From an uncultured Hungatella sp. (GTDB lineage Bacteria; Bacillota; Clostridia; Lachnospirales; Lachnospiraceae): 29,037 nt of DNA. Made by a program: the position numbers and the translations under genes. Under the pieces are notes generated by a model. It did not search any database and was not told the DNA's origin. It saw only the letters and a list, made by a program, of their open reading frames with translations. The stretch covers positions 1 to 29,037 of the forward strand of contig CAJUEJ010000041.1 of the NCBI GenBank assembly GCA_910585435.1. The letters run 5' to 3'. Shown here in pieces: positions 6,928 through 15,175 of the stretch; position 1 is the stretch's first letter, and every line of letters starts with the position of its first letter.

Positions 6928-8646
6928 CTACACCGGCAAACTATCTCTCACACAAAGCGCTCCCCACCCAAGTAAAGGATTTGGCCACACCTCATACCCC
7001 GGAAGCTGTCTGGCTCCTCGGATGAAATACGCCTTTATTTTCTCCCCGTACAGATATCTGTCATTCCCGTCGATGATTCCCCACTGCATAAGCAGGGCTG
7101 CCGCCCCTGTGGCAACCGGGGTGGCAAAGGAGGTTCCGGTGACCGGCTCATATCCGCCCCCGCTTTTGGGAGCCATAAGATTCACGCCTGGAGCTGCGAT
7201 ATCTGGTTTTACCTGCCGGGTCACCCGGGTAAACCCTCTTCCTGAGAAGTCTGCATAAGACTGGTAGGTGCTGTTGTACGCCCCCACGGCCACAGCGTAT
7301 GAGGCTGTGGAGGGGATGGTAAGCGTGGTGTCCGGTGTGGAATGGAGAAAAAAGGTGGAGCTGTTCAGGATCGCAGAGGAAGGAAGCCAGAAATCGTAAT
7401 TTCCCTGTATAATGCGCTGGGGCATCAGCCGGAATGTCCAGATTCCGCTTTGGAGGAAATCCCCCCGGAGAGGGAGAAAATCAAAGTAAATCTCCTGAGC
7501 CGTGCTGTAGGGGCTTGGTTCTCCGTAATAGAGGAGGATTCTGGTATTCTCATAATTCCAGGTCTGAGGGCCGATGACCGGGGCCAGAGGCCCCAGTACC
7601 GTTCCGGAGGGCGTCACCAGGCTTATAAGAAAATCATCGGCATACTGTTTCCATAGCTGGACGCTTAAGCCCGTCTCATAGGGAGACACAGACAGCTCCA
7701 CCTGCACCGGCTGGCCCTGTGACAGGATACCGGAGGTATGCCCTCCTCTGGTTCCTTCATTCCCGGTTCCGATAAGGATAGAGGAACGGCCGAAATTGGA
7801 GATGGCGTCAATATAAGTTTCCAGCAGGCTGGTTCCCTCGTGAGAGCCGTATGTATTTCCAAAGCTGATGTTGACGGCCACCGGCTGGCCTGCAGCCACT
7901 CCATAGCGGATCACGTAATCCAGCGCCTCCATCAGTTCTGTGGTCCTGGGAAACCCCAGAGGATCTGCCACCCCCAGCTTCACTGCCAGAATGTCACTTT
8001 CATATGCCACCCCCCTGTATTGCCCCTGGCTCTCCCTGCCGTTTCCTGCCGCGATTCCGGCTACGGCGGTGCCGTGGCCGCTGCTGTCAACAGAAGGCAC
8101 CAGCCTCCTGGCTGCCTCACGGTTTCCCGCTGCCAGCGCCTCATTGATCTCCTCCCTGGTAAAGATACGGTCCAGGGCCTGATCCCACAGGGCAGCGATT
8201 CTGGTAGTCCCGTCCTCATTCCGAAAATCTTCATGAAAATAATCGATTCCGGAATCAATGACCGCCACCACAGTGCCCCTTCCGGTCAGATAAGGAGTAT
8301 AGATGCTTCCTGGTATCTGGACATAATCAATGCAGGAAGCTGTCTTTGCCTCATTGACTGCAAAGTACAGCCTCTTTGGTTTTTCAATATACTCAATCTG
8401 GGGAATCTGGCTGATACGGTCAATCTGAGACTCCGGAACCCGGACAATGGCATAATTATTTAGCAGCTGCCGGATCTCCACTCCCAGCTCCTGCAGATCC
8501 GGCAGGGGTTCACTGTGTTTTATAATCAGCTCCCAGGTCTGTTCCTCCGGATTAAAACCCACCAAAAGATTCTCCGAAAGCTCCCGTTCCCGGGGGGTTG
8601 CACCCAGGGCAAGATTCAGCAGGTTTTCCAGCTTCTGGTTTTCCAT
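6928..8646 (-). CDS. S8 family serine peptidase (subtilisin-like, CspA/B-like architecture)
   Basis: A subtilase of 572 residues from the chosen start. The triad is visible as D131 in VVAVIDSGIDYFHEDF, H191 in DSSGHGTAVAGIA and S506 in GTSFATPVATGAAALL; the oxyanion asparagine is probably in the GTGNEG segment. An N-terminal ~90-residue prodomain-like region precedes the catalytic domain, and the domain is split by a ~130-residue beta-rich insert, as in clostridial Csp proteases. No signal peptide is seen, so it may act inside the cell or be packaged into spores; the family's relatives act in spore germination, but that role is inference here. I take the ATG at 8646 (GGAGAGG just upstream) rather than the ATG eight codons earlier. 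A relic of a paralogue's 3' end lies at 4474-4567. Confidence 0.92.
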   Translation of the reverse strand: MENQKLENLLNLALGATPRERELSENLLVGFNPEEQTWELIIKHSEPLPDLQELGVEIRQLLNNYAIVRVPESQIDRISQIPQIEYIEKPKRLYFAVNEAKTASCIDYVQIPGSIYTPYLTGRGTVVAVIDSGIDYFHEDFRNEDGTTRIAALWDQALDRIFTREEINEALAAGNREAARRLVPSVDSSGHGTAVAGIAAGNGRESQGQYRGVAYESDILAVKLGVADPLGFPRTTELMEALDYVIRYGVAAGQPVAVNISFGNTYGSHEGTSLLETYIDAISNFGRSSILIGTGNEGTRGGHTSGILSQGQPVQVELSVSPYETGLSVQLWKQYADDFLISLVTPSGTVLGPLAPVIGPQTWNYENTRILLYYGEPSPYSTAQEIYFDFLPLRGDFLQSGIWTFRLMPQRIIQGNYDFWLPSSAILNSSTFFLHSTPDTTLTIPSTASYAVAVGAYNSTYQSYADFSGRGFTRVTRQVKPDIAAPGVNLMAPKSGGGYEPVTGTSFATPVATGAAALLMQWGIIDGNDRYLYGEKIKAYFIRGARQLPGYEVWPNPLLGWGALCVRDSLPV

Positions 8647-8700
8647 GGCCTCTCCAGTACCTTTTTCCATATTCTATTCTGAACCTTTCCCTGTTAAAAC

Positions 8701-8730
8701 TTGACAGTATTAAAAAAAATATGGTATAGT
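8701..8730 (+). promoter_or_regulatory. sigma-A promoter of the second MATE gene
   Basis: Consensus TTGACA (8701-8706), an 18-bp spacer, and TATAGT (8725-8730) preceded by TG at 8722-8723 (extended -10). It lies 37 bp before the chosen start codon. Confidence 0.75.
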
Positions 8731-8766
8731 ATGTACTCTTGGAATCTTTTTACAATGGAGGGACGA

Positions 8767-10095
8767 ATGAATAATAACAGACAATTATTTGAAGATGCAC
8801 CGGTGTCCAGAGCTGTAGCGGTTATGGCCATTCCTACCATGATTTCCATGCTGGTGGTGGTGATTTACAACATGGCCGATACCTTTTTCATCGGACAGAC
8901 CGGCGACCCTATGCAGGTGGCGGCGGTTTCCCTGGCAACCCCTGTGTTTATGGTGCTTATGGCCTTGGGAAATTTATTCGGAATCGGCGGAAGCTCTGCC
9001 ATATCCAGGGCTCTTGGAGAGAAAAAGACAGAAAGAGCCAGGCAGATCTCTTCCTTCTGCTGTTACGGTTCCCTGGGACTTGGCATATGTATGTCCGGTC
9101 TTTTTTTAGTGGGAATGGATACAATCTTAAAAATGATCGGCGCCAGTGAGAATACTATCGATTACGCCAGAAATTATTTAAGCTATATTGCGCTGGGCGG
9201 CCCGTTTATCATGTTCGGAACCGCATTTGGCAATATATTAAGAGGCGAAGGGGCGTCCAAGGAATCCATGATCGGAAATATGATTGGTACAATCACCAAC
9301 ATCGTCCTGGATCCCATTATGATTTTAGTGTTTAAGTGGGGCGTGGCAGGCGCGGCTATCGCCACAGTTATCGGCAACATGGCGGCCAGCGGATTTTACC
9401 TCCAGTACTTTCTGAGGAAAAAATCCAGCCTTTCCATCCGCCTGAAGGATTTCCGGATGGGAGAGAGAATCGCTGTCAGTGTGGCCTCTATCGGAATTCC
9501 GGCCTCCTTAAACAATATCCTGATGAGCTGTGCCAACATTGTGCTGAACCATGTGCTGGCAAGCTACGGAGACACTCCGGTGGCGGCCATGGGCGTGGCT
9601 ATGAAAGCCAACATGCTGGTTGTGCTTTTGCAGATTGGCCTCTGCTCCGGGATTCAGCCTTTGGTGGGATACAATTACGGCGCCAGAAATAAAAAGCGTC
9701 TGATGAAGGTATTCTGGTTTACAGGCGCATGCGCCGTGATTATGGGTACTCTGCTGACCGTGTTTATGGTGATTGCCAGAGAAGGCATTATCCAGGCATT
9801 TATCAATGATGAGGCAGTTGTTGCTTACGGAATCCAGATGGTGATCGCCCTGCAGATTTCCGGACCGGTCATAGGAATTCTGTTTTTGTGTATCAATACG
9901 CTCCAGGGAATGGGAAAAGCCCTTCCTTCCCTGATTCTTACCATATGCCGGCAGGGGCTGGTATTTATTCCCCTTGTATTTTTGCTGAATGGGATGTTCG
10001 GCCTGGAGGGCGTAATCTATGCCCAGCCTGTGGCAGACTTTGTATCCATCCTCCTTGCCTCTGTGCTGTGCATGAGGATTTTGAGGAAATTCTGA
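8767..10095 (+). CDS. MATE family efflux transporter
   Basis: This 442-residue polytopic membrane protein has about twelve hydrophobic helices and MATE signatures: MAIPTMISMLVVVIYNMADT, FFIGQTGDPMQVAAVSLATP, GNLFGIGGSSAISRALGEKK, and GNMIGTITNIVLDPIMILVF before the second half. The closest recognisable type is the MepA/NorM-like DinF branch, exporting drugs or metabolites by cation antiport. The start is the ATG at 8767, with GGAGG 6 nt upstream; an upstream TTG in the same frame is actually the -35 box. It is convergent with an AraC regulator and divergent from the protease. It differs clearly in sequence from the MATE protein at 2458-3789, so this is not a recent duplication. Confidence 0.93.
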   Translation: MNNNRQLFEDAPVSRAVAVMAIPTMISMLVVVIYNMADTFFIGQTGDPMQVAAVSLATPVFMVLMALGNLFGIGGSSAISRALGEKKTERARQISSFCCYGSLGLGICMSGLFLVGMDTILKMIGASENTIDYARNYLSYIALGGPFIMFGTAFGNILRGEGASKESMIGNMIGTITNIVLDPIMILVFKWGVAGAAIATVIGNMAASGFYLQYFLRKKSSLSIRLKDFRMGERIAVSVASIGIPASLNNILMSCANIVLNHVLASYGDTPVAAMGVAMKANMLVVLLQIGLCSGIQPLVGYNYGARNKKRLMKVFWFTGACAVIMGTLLTVFMVIAREGIIQAFINDEAVVAYGIQMVIALQISGPVIGILFLCINTLQGMGKALPSLILTICRQGLVFIPLVFLLNGMFGLEGVIYAQPVADFVSILLASVLCMRILRKF

Positions 10096-10118
10096 TTTGC
10101 AGCAGAGCGTGTTTGAAA

Positions 10119-10970
10119 TTATAAATGAAGTCCTTTGGACTCCTTTGGGGCTTCATGAAAAAATTTTTTGTATGCCCGAAAAAAGGTGGAGTAATTCTTG
10201 AACCCGCACAGATAGCAGATGTGGGTGATAGACACCTCTTCCCGGAGAAGCTGCCTCGCCATGAGAAGCCGTTTGCAGTTTATATACCCGCCGATGGTAT
10301 AGCCGGTTTCCTGCTTAAAAGTCCGCATCAGGTGGTATTTGCTTAAGAAAAATGTCTCTGAAATCAGATCCACATTTAAATCCCAGGACAGATGCCGGTT
10401 GATAAAATCCGTTATTTCCAGGATCTTGGGATTAAAGTGGCTGGCGGCGAAATACGTCTTCCCATAGGAAAGGGCGGCGCGGTTTAAGTGGATCATAAAT
10501 TCTATAAACAGCACCTGACAGTAAAGCTGGTGCCCATAGGCTTTTTGGGCATCAGCTTTTTCCAGAAGCCGGACAGTCTGAAAAAGACTGTCGTCTCCGG
10601 CCGCCCCCATGCGCAGCACATGGGAATGGGTGTCTGCCCCATGCCGGAAACAGAGGCTTAAGTCACAGTCCTCTGTCTTGTAAGAATCTAAAAAGTCCGG
10701 AGAAAGGTATACGATAATCCGGCTGTAAGGCAGGGACTGGTCGATGCGGGGGCGGTGAATCTCCCCGTGGTTTACCAGCACAATGTCATAGGGCATCAGC
10801 TGGTAGGTCTGCCCCTCTATGGTGTAGTCCACACGGCCGGACAGAAATATAATGATCTTGTCAAAATCATGGTAATGAAATGCAAATTCCTCAGCAGGAA
10901 TGTCTGTCAGATGAAACAATCTGAAATCCGAATGCAGGTATCCCCTCTTTTCATAACCAGTTTCTTCCAT
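10119..10970 (-). CDS. AraC family transcriptional regulator with cupin sensor domain
   Basis: A 283-residue protein. Residues about 20-150 form an AraC-type cupin ligand pocket (FHYHDFDKIIIFLSGRVDYT, QLMPYDIVLVNHGEIHRP). Residues about 185-283 contain the two helix-turn-helix motifs (LISETFFLSKYHLMRTFKQE, ITHICYLCGFKNYSTFFRAY). The pattern FHYHDFDKIIIFLSG plus HGEIHRP is common in AraC regulators of sugar metabolism in Firmicutes. The ATG at 10970 has AAGGGG 8 nt upstream. The gene converges on the MATE gene with 23 bp between stop codons. No adjacent target operon on the same strand is obvious; the glycan locus 5 kb away is a possible but unproven target. Confidence 0.9.
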   Translation of the reverse strand: MEETGYEKRGYLHSDFRLFHLTDIPAEEFAFHYHDFDKIIIFLSGRVDYTIEGQTYQLMPYDIVLVNHGEIHRPRIDQSLPYSRIIVYLSPDFLDSYKTEDCDLSLCFRHGADTHSHVLRMGAAGDDSLFQTVRLLEKADAQKAYGHQLYCQVLFIEFMIHLNRAALSYGKTYFAASHFNPKILEITDFINRHLSWDLNVDLISETFFLSKYHLMRTFKQETGYTIGGYINCKRLLMARQLLREEVSITHICYLCGFKNYSTFFRAYKKFFHEAPKESKGLHL

Positions 10971-11157
10971 AATAAATCCCCTTTTTTGAAAAATACGATT
11001 CTCTCAACAGTATACAGCAGGATTTGCAATATAGAAAGCAGGAAATGGATAGAAAATAAAAATAATGCGGAATATACTGGAAACAGAAGAAAATGCTTCC
11101 CTGCAGGAGCCTGTGAAAGGCGCCAGGGAAAATGGCAGGAGAGAGAAGGAGAACGGT

Positions 11158-12021
11158 ATGAAAATCGTATTGGAGAAGTATCACGGGTTAGGCAATGATT
11201 ATCTGGTATTTGACCCCAATAAAAATTCGCTGAAGCTGTCGCCGGAAAATGTGCGCCTCATCTGTGACCGGCATTTTGGGGCAGGCTCTGACGGTATTCT
11301 GGAGGGCCCAATCCTTAGGAAGGAGCCTATGGAGGTAAGGATCTGGAATCCGGATGGGAGCATGGCAGAAAAAAGCGGGAACGGAGTCAGGATTTTTGCA
11401 AAATATCTGAAGGATGCAGGATACGTCCAGAAGCAGCACGTGATATTAGAGACAAAAAGCGGACAGGTGGAGGTGTGGTATCTCAATGAGGAGGGAACCA
11501 GGCTGAAAGCCTCCATGGGAAAGGTGTCCTTTTTAAGCAGCGAAATCCCGGTAACCGGGCCGGTCAGGGAAGTGGTAAACGAGACATTCCTGTTTGGAAA
11601 GATCCCCTACAAGGCTACCTGTGCCACCATCGGCAATCCTCATGTGGTGATTTTCCTGGATGAGATTTCAAAAGACATGGTGTGCAGGATAGGGAAAAAT
11701 TCGGAGAACGCCGAGTATTTCCCGGAGCGGATCAACACCCAGATTATGAAGGTCATTGACAGGAACACCATTGAGATCGAGATATATGAGAGAGGGGCAG
11801 GATATACCCTGGCTTCTGGCAGCAGCGGATGTGCGGCAGCAGCAGCAGCGTACCGCCAGGGACTGACAGATTCAAAAATGTATGTGCGGATGCCTGGAGG
11901 AACGCTGGAGATTGAGATTCTGGAAGACTGGAATGTGCTGATGACAGGGGATGTAGGGTACGTGGGGAGGATTACCATCGGGAATTCCCTTTCGGAGGAG
12001 CTAAGGGCCCTGGAAGGGTGA
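11158..12021 (+). CDS. dapF: diaminopimelate epimerase family protein with both catalytic Cys replaced by Ser
   Basis: A 287-residue protein with the two-lobed DapF fold: YHGLGNDYLVFDP at the N-terminus, KSGNGVRIFAKYL in lobe one, GNPHVVIF between lobes and ERGAGYTLASGSSGCAAAAA in lobe two. DapF interconverts LL- and meso-diaminopimelate with two active-site cysteines (Cys73 and Cys217 in Haemophilus influenzae). At the matching positions this protein has Ser73 in KSGNG and Ser220 in LASGS. The nearby Cys225 corresponds to the non-catalytic cysteine of the usual GACA segment. The start is the ATG at 11158 (AGAAGGAG upstream); the open frame begins 31 codons earlier with non-homologous sequence. 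It may be a serine-variant isomerase with another substrate, or an inactive paralogue. It precedes a pilus-like operon that has its own promoter. Confidence 0.85.
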   Translation: MKIVLEKYHGLGNDYLVFDPNKNSLKLSPENVRLICDRHFGAGSDGILEGPILRKEPMEVRIWNPDGSMAEKSGNGVRIFAKYLKDAGYVQKQHVILETKSGQVEVWYLNEEGTRLKASMGKVSFLSSEIPVTGPVREVVNETFLFGKIPYKATCATIGNPHVVIFLDEISKDMVCRIGKNSENAEYFPERINTQIMKVIDRNTIEIEIYERGAGYTLASGSSGCAAAAAAYRQGLTDSKMYVRMPGGTLEIEILEDWNVLMTGDVGYVGRITIGNSLSEELRALEG

Positions 12022-12063
12022 TGTGTCGCCTTATCCATTATTCGACAATTCATGCTTGCCTGC

Positions 12064-12093
12064 TTGTGTCAACCAACAGTGTTATGGTATACT
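12064..12093 (+). promoter_or_regulatory. promoter of the pilM-like operon
   Basis: TTGTGT (12064-12069), an 18-bp spacer, and TATACT (12088-12093) with TG at 12085-12086 giving an extended -10. The site is 41 bp before the pilM-like ATG. Confidence 0.6.
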
Positions 12094-12133
12094 TCTATTA
12101 AAAGCTAAAAGCTGCAGAACTGAAGGAGAGGCC

Positions 12134-13045
12134 ATGCATAAAAAATATATAGGGATTGAGATTGGTGCAAGGCAGGTAAAAATGTGCCTGTGCCAGGATC
12201 ATTTTCTGTGCAGGGAAGAGACAGAGCTGCTGCCGGATCATTATGTGAAGGATGGAAAGATTGTATCCATGGAGGCGATGGCAGAATTTCTAAAGAACAT
12301 GGCAAACGCCCGTGACATCAGATGCCGCAGCTGCTGTCTGGTGCTTCCTGACAGCGTGGCATTTACTAAAAGTCTGATCATGCCGGCCATGTCAGTGAGC
12401 CATTTAAAGATTAATCTGCCTTATGAGTTTTACGATTTCATCGGGAGCAGGGGAGATACATATATTTTTGATTATGCGGTAATGGATATGATTTATGATG
12501 AAAATAAGAATCCGGTTTCTATGGATTTGATGGCTTGTGCAGTATGGAAAAAAGCAATGGAAGAATACAGGCAAATGTTCCGGTTGGCTAAGTGGAAATT
12601 AAAAGCCGCGGCTCCGGCAGCATTTGCCTATTCCAATTTAATCCGGGTGTATGAGGAGAAGAAACAGCTGGAGGAGCCGGGAGAGTACTGCCTGGTGGAG
12701 CTGGGATACACTGCTATCAGGATTTTCTTCTTTCACGGAAAAAGAATGGAGGCCTGCCGCCGGATAGAGAACAGCCAGATAAAGGGAACCGGTCAGGAAT
12801 TTTATGAGTCTGCGGGACTGGAAATCAGAAGAACCCTGGAATTTTATTATTTCCTCAACCCCAAAAGGAAGCTGACAGACATTTATTTTTGCGGAAGCAG
12901 GGTCATGGACAGGCTGTTCTGTGAAATGGCAGCGGAGTATGCTTCTTTAAACCTTAAGTATGCCGGGGAGCTGCTTCCGGTTTTGGAGGATTATAAAAAG
13001 GTGCTGATCAGTCCGGCTGCGGCGGGAATCACTTTCTGTCTCTGA
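12134..13045 (+). CDS. pilM: PilM-like actin-fold protein of a type IV pilus-type system
   Basis: This 303-residue soluble protein starts with KKYIGIEIGARQVKMCLCQ, the phosphate-1 strand-loop of actin/FtsA-type ATPases. Later VELGYTAIRIFFFHGKRMEA and YYFLNPKRKLTDIYFCG give the second phosphate and adenosine motifs expected of PilM. PilM is a cytoplasmic ATP-binding ring protein that binds the N-terminus of PilN and links the pilus motor to the membrane alignment complex. The start is the ATG at 12134 with AAGGAG upstream. The next three genes look like PilN, PilO and a minor pilin, supporting the assignment. Sequence similarity to characterised PilM is weak by eye; fold and gene order carry the call. 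Confidence 0.75.
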   Translation: MHKKYIGIEIGARQVKMCLCQDHFLCREETELLPDHYVKDGKIVSMEAMAEFLKNMANARDIRCRSCCLVLPDSVAFTKSLIMPAMSVSHLKINLPYEFYDFIGSRGDTYIFDYAVMDMIYDENKNPVSMDLMACAVWKKAMEEYRQMFRLAKWKLKAAAPAAFAYSNLIRVYEEKKQLEEPGEYCLVELGYTAIRIFFFHGKRMEACRRIENSQIKGTGQEFYESAGLEIRRTLEFYYFLNPKRKLTDIYFCGSRVMDRLFCEMAAEYASLNLKYAGELLPVLEDYKKVLISPAAAGITFCL

Positions 13046-13064
13046 ATGAATGCTGGGGGGATGT

Positions 13065-13688
13065 ATGAGAAAAGACAAATATCCGTCAAAAGAGACGGTG
13101 AATCTGGCAGCACAGGAAAGTGCCCTGCAAAATTTGGACCGTATATTGCCAATATGCTTCCTGAGCCTGATACTGGCCGTGTTTATCCTGTTAGTGTGTG
13201 TCATCTGGCCTCTTAAAAGGCTGAACCATGCCCGGTCAGATCTAAGGGAGATGGAAGAGGAGCTTGGAAGATACCAGGAATACAATAAGGATTATGAGCA
13301 GACAGAAAAGGCCTACAGACAATATTTTGCCACCTATCTGACAGAGGAGGAGGAGGCGCTGGTCAGCCGCGCCCAGGTGATAAAGCTGCTTAAGGAGAAG
13401 TCCGAAGCATACGGGACCGTGGAGAGCCTGGAGCTTCGGGATAATACCTGCCGGATGATCCTAAAAGAAATTCCGGTTTCTTCGATTCTGCAGCTGTCAA
13501 AAGAGCTGGAGTCCAGCCTTCTGATTTCCCAGGTCACGGTTTCGACGGCAGAGGCCAGGGAAGGAGGCAAGGACAAGGGCCAGACGGTGACAGCAGATTT
13601 GACGATTATTCTGGAAGGCCAGGATACGGATTCACATCTGACAGATCCAGATGAGGCACAGGCCGGTTATATGGAGGTAATACCTTGA
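13065..13688 (+). CDS. PilN-like bitopic membrane protein
   Basis: The 207-residue protein has a ~30-residue cytoplasmic N-terminus (MRKDKYPSKETVNLAAQ...), one transmembrane helix (about residues 30-50, FLSLILAVFILLVCVIWPL), a coiled coil rich in E/K/R (about 55-90) and a small alpha/beta domain. This is the layout of PilN, which joins PilM inside the cell to PilO outside the membrane. A leading INLLP-type PilM-binding motif is not obvious; KETVNLAAQ may be its counterpart. The ATG at 13065 follows a GGGGGG stretch; an ATG at 13050 in the same frame is less well placed. It lies 19 bp after pilM and overlaps the next gene. Confidence 0.65.
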   Translation: MRKDKYPSKETVNLAAQESALQNLDRILPICFLSLILAVFILLVCVIWPLKRLNHARSDLREMEEELGRYQEYNKDYEQTEKAYRQYFATYLTEEEEALVSRAQVIKLLKEKSEAYGTVESLELRDNTCRMILKEIPVSSILQLSKELESSLLISQVTVSTAEAREGGKDKGQTVTADLTIILEGQDTDSHLTDPDEAQAGYMEVIP

Positions 13689-14275
13689 TAAACAGGAGAT
13701 TCACATTGCGGGAAGACCTTTTTCTCCTAATACTTTCCCTGCTTTTGGTGGCAGGCCTTCTCTGGGTTTTTGTGAGAAGACCTGTTTACGCACAGCTTCA
13801 GACCATACGGACCCGGCAGGCGGCGGCAGAAGATGAGCTGGAGATCCAGCGCTATATGGCACAGCGGAAAGAAAGCATGAAAAGCCAGATGGAAAACGAG
13901 CCGAGAAAGAAAAAGGGACAGCTTGGCTCCTACAATAACCTGCCCAGGGAGATAGAGCAGTTAAGCCGGATTCTGGCCGCCGCCGGTTCCTATGACCTTA
14001 CCTTTTCTGAGGAGGAGATGGCAGAGGATATGGTGTACAGGGATATTTTCATATCCTATGAGGCAGCTTCCTATGAACAGGCACAGGCGATTATAGAGGA
14101 AATTGAAAACGGAGCCTACTGCTGCCTGATAAAGGATGTGGAGCTTACAAGAGGAACAGACAGTGAGGATGGCGCAGAGGGCCGGGAGATGGTTTACGGG
14201 AATCTGCAGGTCACCTACTATGAAACAGTTGATGTGGAGGAGAAAAATAAAGGCGGGGATGGACAGAGCAGTTAA
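13685..14275 (+). CDS. PilO-like bitopic membrane protein
   Basis: This 196-residue protein has a short cytoplasmic N-terminus, one transmembrane helix (about 12-30, LFLLILSLLLVAGLLWVF), a coiled coil (about 35-75) and a C-terminal alpha/beta domain containing YNNLPREIEQLSRILAAAG and IFISYEAASYEQAQAIIEEI, typical of PilO/GspM-like ferredoxin-fold domains. Translation probably begins at TTG 13685, because GGAGG lies 7 nt upstream and the TTGA overlaps the stop of the PilN-like gene, indicating coupling. It probably pairs with the PilN-like protein in a membrane alignment complex. Confidence 0.65.
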   Translation: MINRRFTLREDLFLLILSLLLVAGLLWVFVRRPVYAQLQTIRTRQAAAEDELEIQRYMAQRKESMKSQMENEPRKKKGQLGSYNNLPREIEQLSRILAAAGSYDLTFSEEEMAEDMVYRDIFISYEAASYEQAQAIIEEIENGAYCCLIKDVELTRGTDSEDGAEGREMVYGNLQVTYYETVDVEEKNKGGDGQSS

Positions 14276-14867
14276 AAAGATGAAAAGCCAAAAGGGCGCC
14301 TCCCTTTTTCTGGCGCTTATGTTTTTTCTTATCTGTTCCCTGGCCGGCTGCGCCATCCTCACCATCGCAAAGGCTTATGAAAAACGCACCGCAGTAAGAC
14401 CGGAAGAGGAAAGACAGTACCTGGCGGTTTTGTCGGCGGCGGAGTTTTTAAAGGAGCAGCTGGCAAGCTGTGAGGGACAGTGGAGCCTGGGGCTTTCAGG
14501 GATTGATCTGGAAAAAGAGACTGAGAATGAAGTGCACAAGGCGCTTTTGGAAACACTGTATGCATTTTGCAGAGAATATGCAAAGAATCCGGCCGCTGCC
14601 AAAAAAGAGCTTGGCCTGGAAATAGCCTTAAAAGACCATCCGGATCCGGTGTGGGCCATGCCGGATGTGAAAGTAAAAATAACCCTTGAGGCAGATGACA
14701 GGTGGGAGACATCAGAGGAGGGCGTGGCGCCGATTGGCCTGGAAGCATTGTTTTTCCTGGAAGAAGAGAAGAACAGCTCTATGAGCCTGCGTGTGACTGG
14801 AACTGTCATATATGAGGCGGATGCGCTTATGGAGGTGTACTGGGAGCGGATGGAAATAGGGAGATAA
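14259..14867 (+). CDS. PilX-like minor pilin / pseudopilin-like protein
   Basis: This 202-residue protein has a basic N-terminus (MDRAVKKMKSQKG) followed at once by a long hydrophobic helix (ASLFLALMFFLICSLAGCAI), the arrangement of class III or type IV pilin-like signal sequences with possible cleavage after G14. The usual glutamate at mature position 5 is absent, as in PilX-like and GspK-like minor pilins. The C-terminal part is acidic and predicted extracytoplasmic. The gene overlaps the PilO-like gene by 17 bp and is the last of the operon before a terminator. The family assignment rests on signal type and context. Confidence 0.6.
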   Translation: MDRAVKKMKSQKGASLFLALMFFLICSLAGCAILTIAKAYEKRTAVRPEEERQYLAVLSAAEFLKEQLASCEGQWSLGLSGIDLEKETENEVHKALLETLYAFCREYAKNPAAAKKELGLEIALKDHPDPVWAMPDVKVKITLEADDRWETSEEGVAPIGLEALFFLEEEKNSSMSLRVTGTVIYEADALMEVYWERMEIGR

Positions 14868-14919
14868 TTGTTTTTCTGAAATGCAGGGTTCAAAAACATA
14901 ATTGAATAATTCAGATAAT

Positions 14920-14977
14920 AAGCTGTTGTGACAGAGGACTTCCAATGGGGAAATTTCTCTGGATAACAGCTTTTTTT
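14920..14977 (+). terminator. intrinsic terminator of the pil-like operon
   Basis: AAGCTGTT (14920-14927) pairs with AACAGCTT (14965-14972), extended by CAGAG/CTCTG inside the stem, and is followed by seven T (14971-14977). The rest of the 308-bp gap (14868-15175) holds the cre-like site and the promoter listed next. Confidence 0.75.
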
Positions 14978-15010
14978 AATGATATCTCTGATTTCGTTAC
15001 CACACAGCTG

Positions 15011-15024
15011 TGAAACCGGTTTTT
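15011..15024 (+). promoter_or_regulatory. possible CcpA (cre-like) site
   Basis: TGAAACCGGTTTTT matches the cre consensus TGWAANCGNTNWCA at 12 of 14 positions and has the palindromic core AAACCGGTTT. It lies about 60 bp upstream of the -35 of a sugar importer operon, so catabolite control is plausible but unproven. Confidence 0.35.
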
Positions 15025-15084
15025 TCAGAGGGGGAATTTGGATATTTTAGACAAAAATTTTTTTAAAATACAGGTGAAAACAGA

Positions 15085-15112
15085 TTGATATTTCTGAATT
15101 TTACTGTATTAT
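15085..15112 (+). promoter_or_regulatory. promoter of sugar importer operon 1
   Basis: TTGATA (15085-15090), a 16-bp spacer and TATTAT (15107-15112), in very AT-rich DNA. An inverted pair TTCTGAATT (15092-15100) and AATTCAGAA (15154-15162) brackets the start region and could be an operator or leader stem. Confidence 0.55.
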
Positions 15113-15175
15113 ATAAATAATTATTTAATATTAATTTAATTAAATTCAGACATAATTCAGAAAAGGAGGAACAAC

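Noticed and set aside
7738..8463. 241-codon open frame opposite the protease gene
   Set aside because: It is the shadow of a protease gene with a clear catalytic triad and has no ribosome binding site or recognisable domain.
8701..8766. Upstream TTG start extending the second MATE protein by 22 residues
   Set aside because: The TTG is the first base triplet of the TTGACA -35 box; the ATG at 8767 has a proper GGAGG site.
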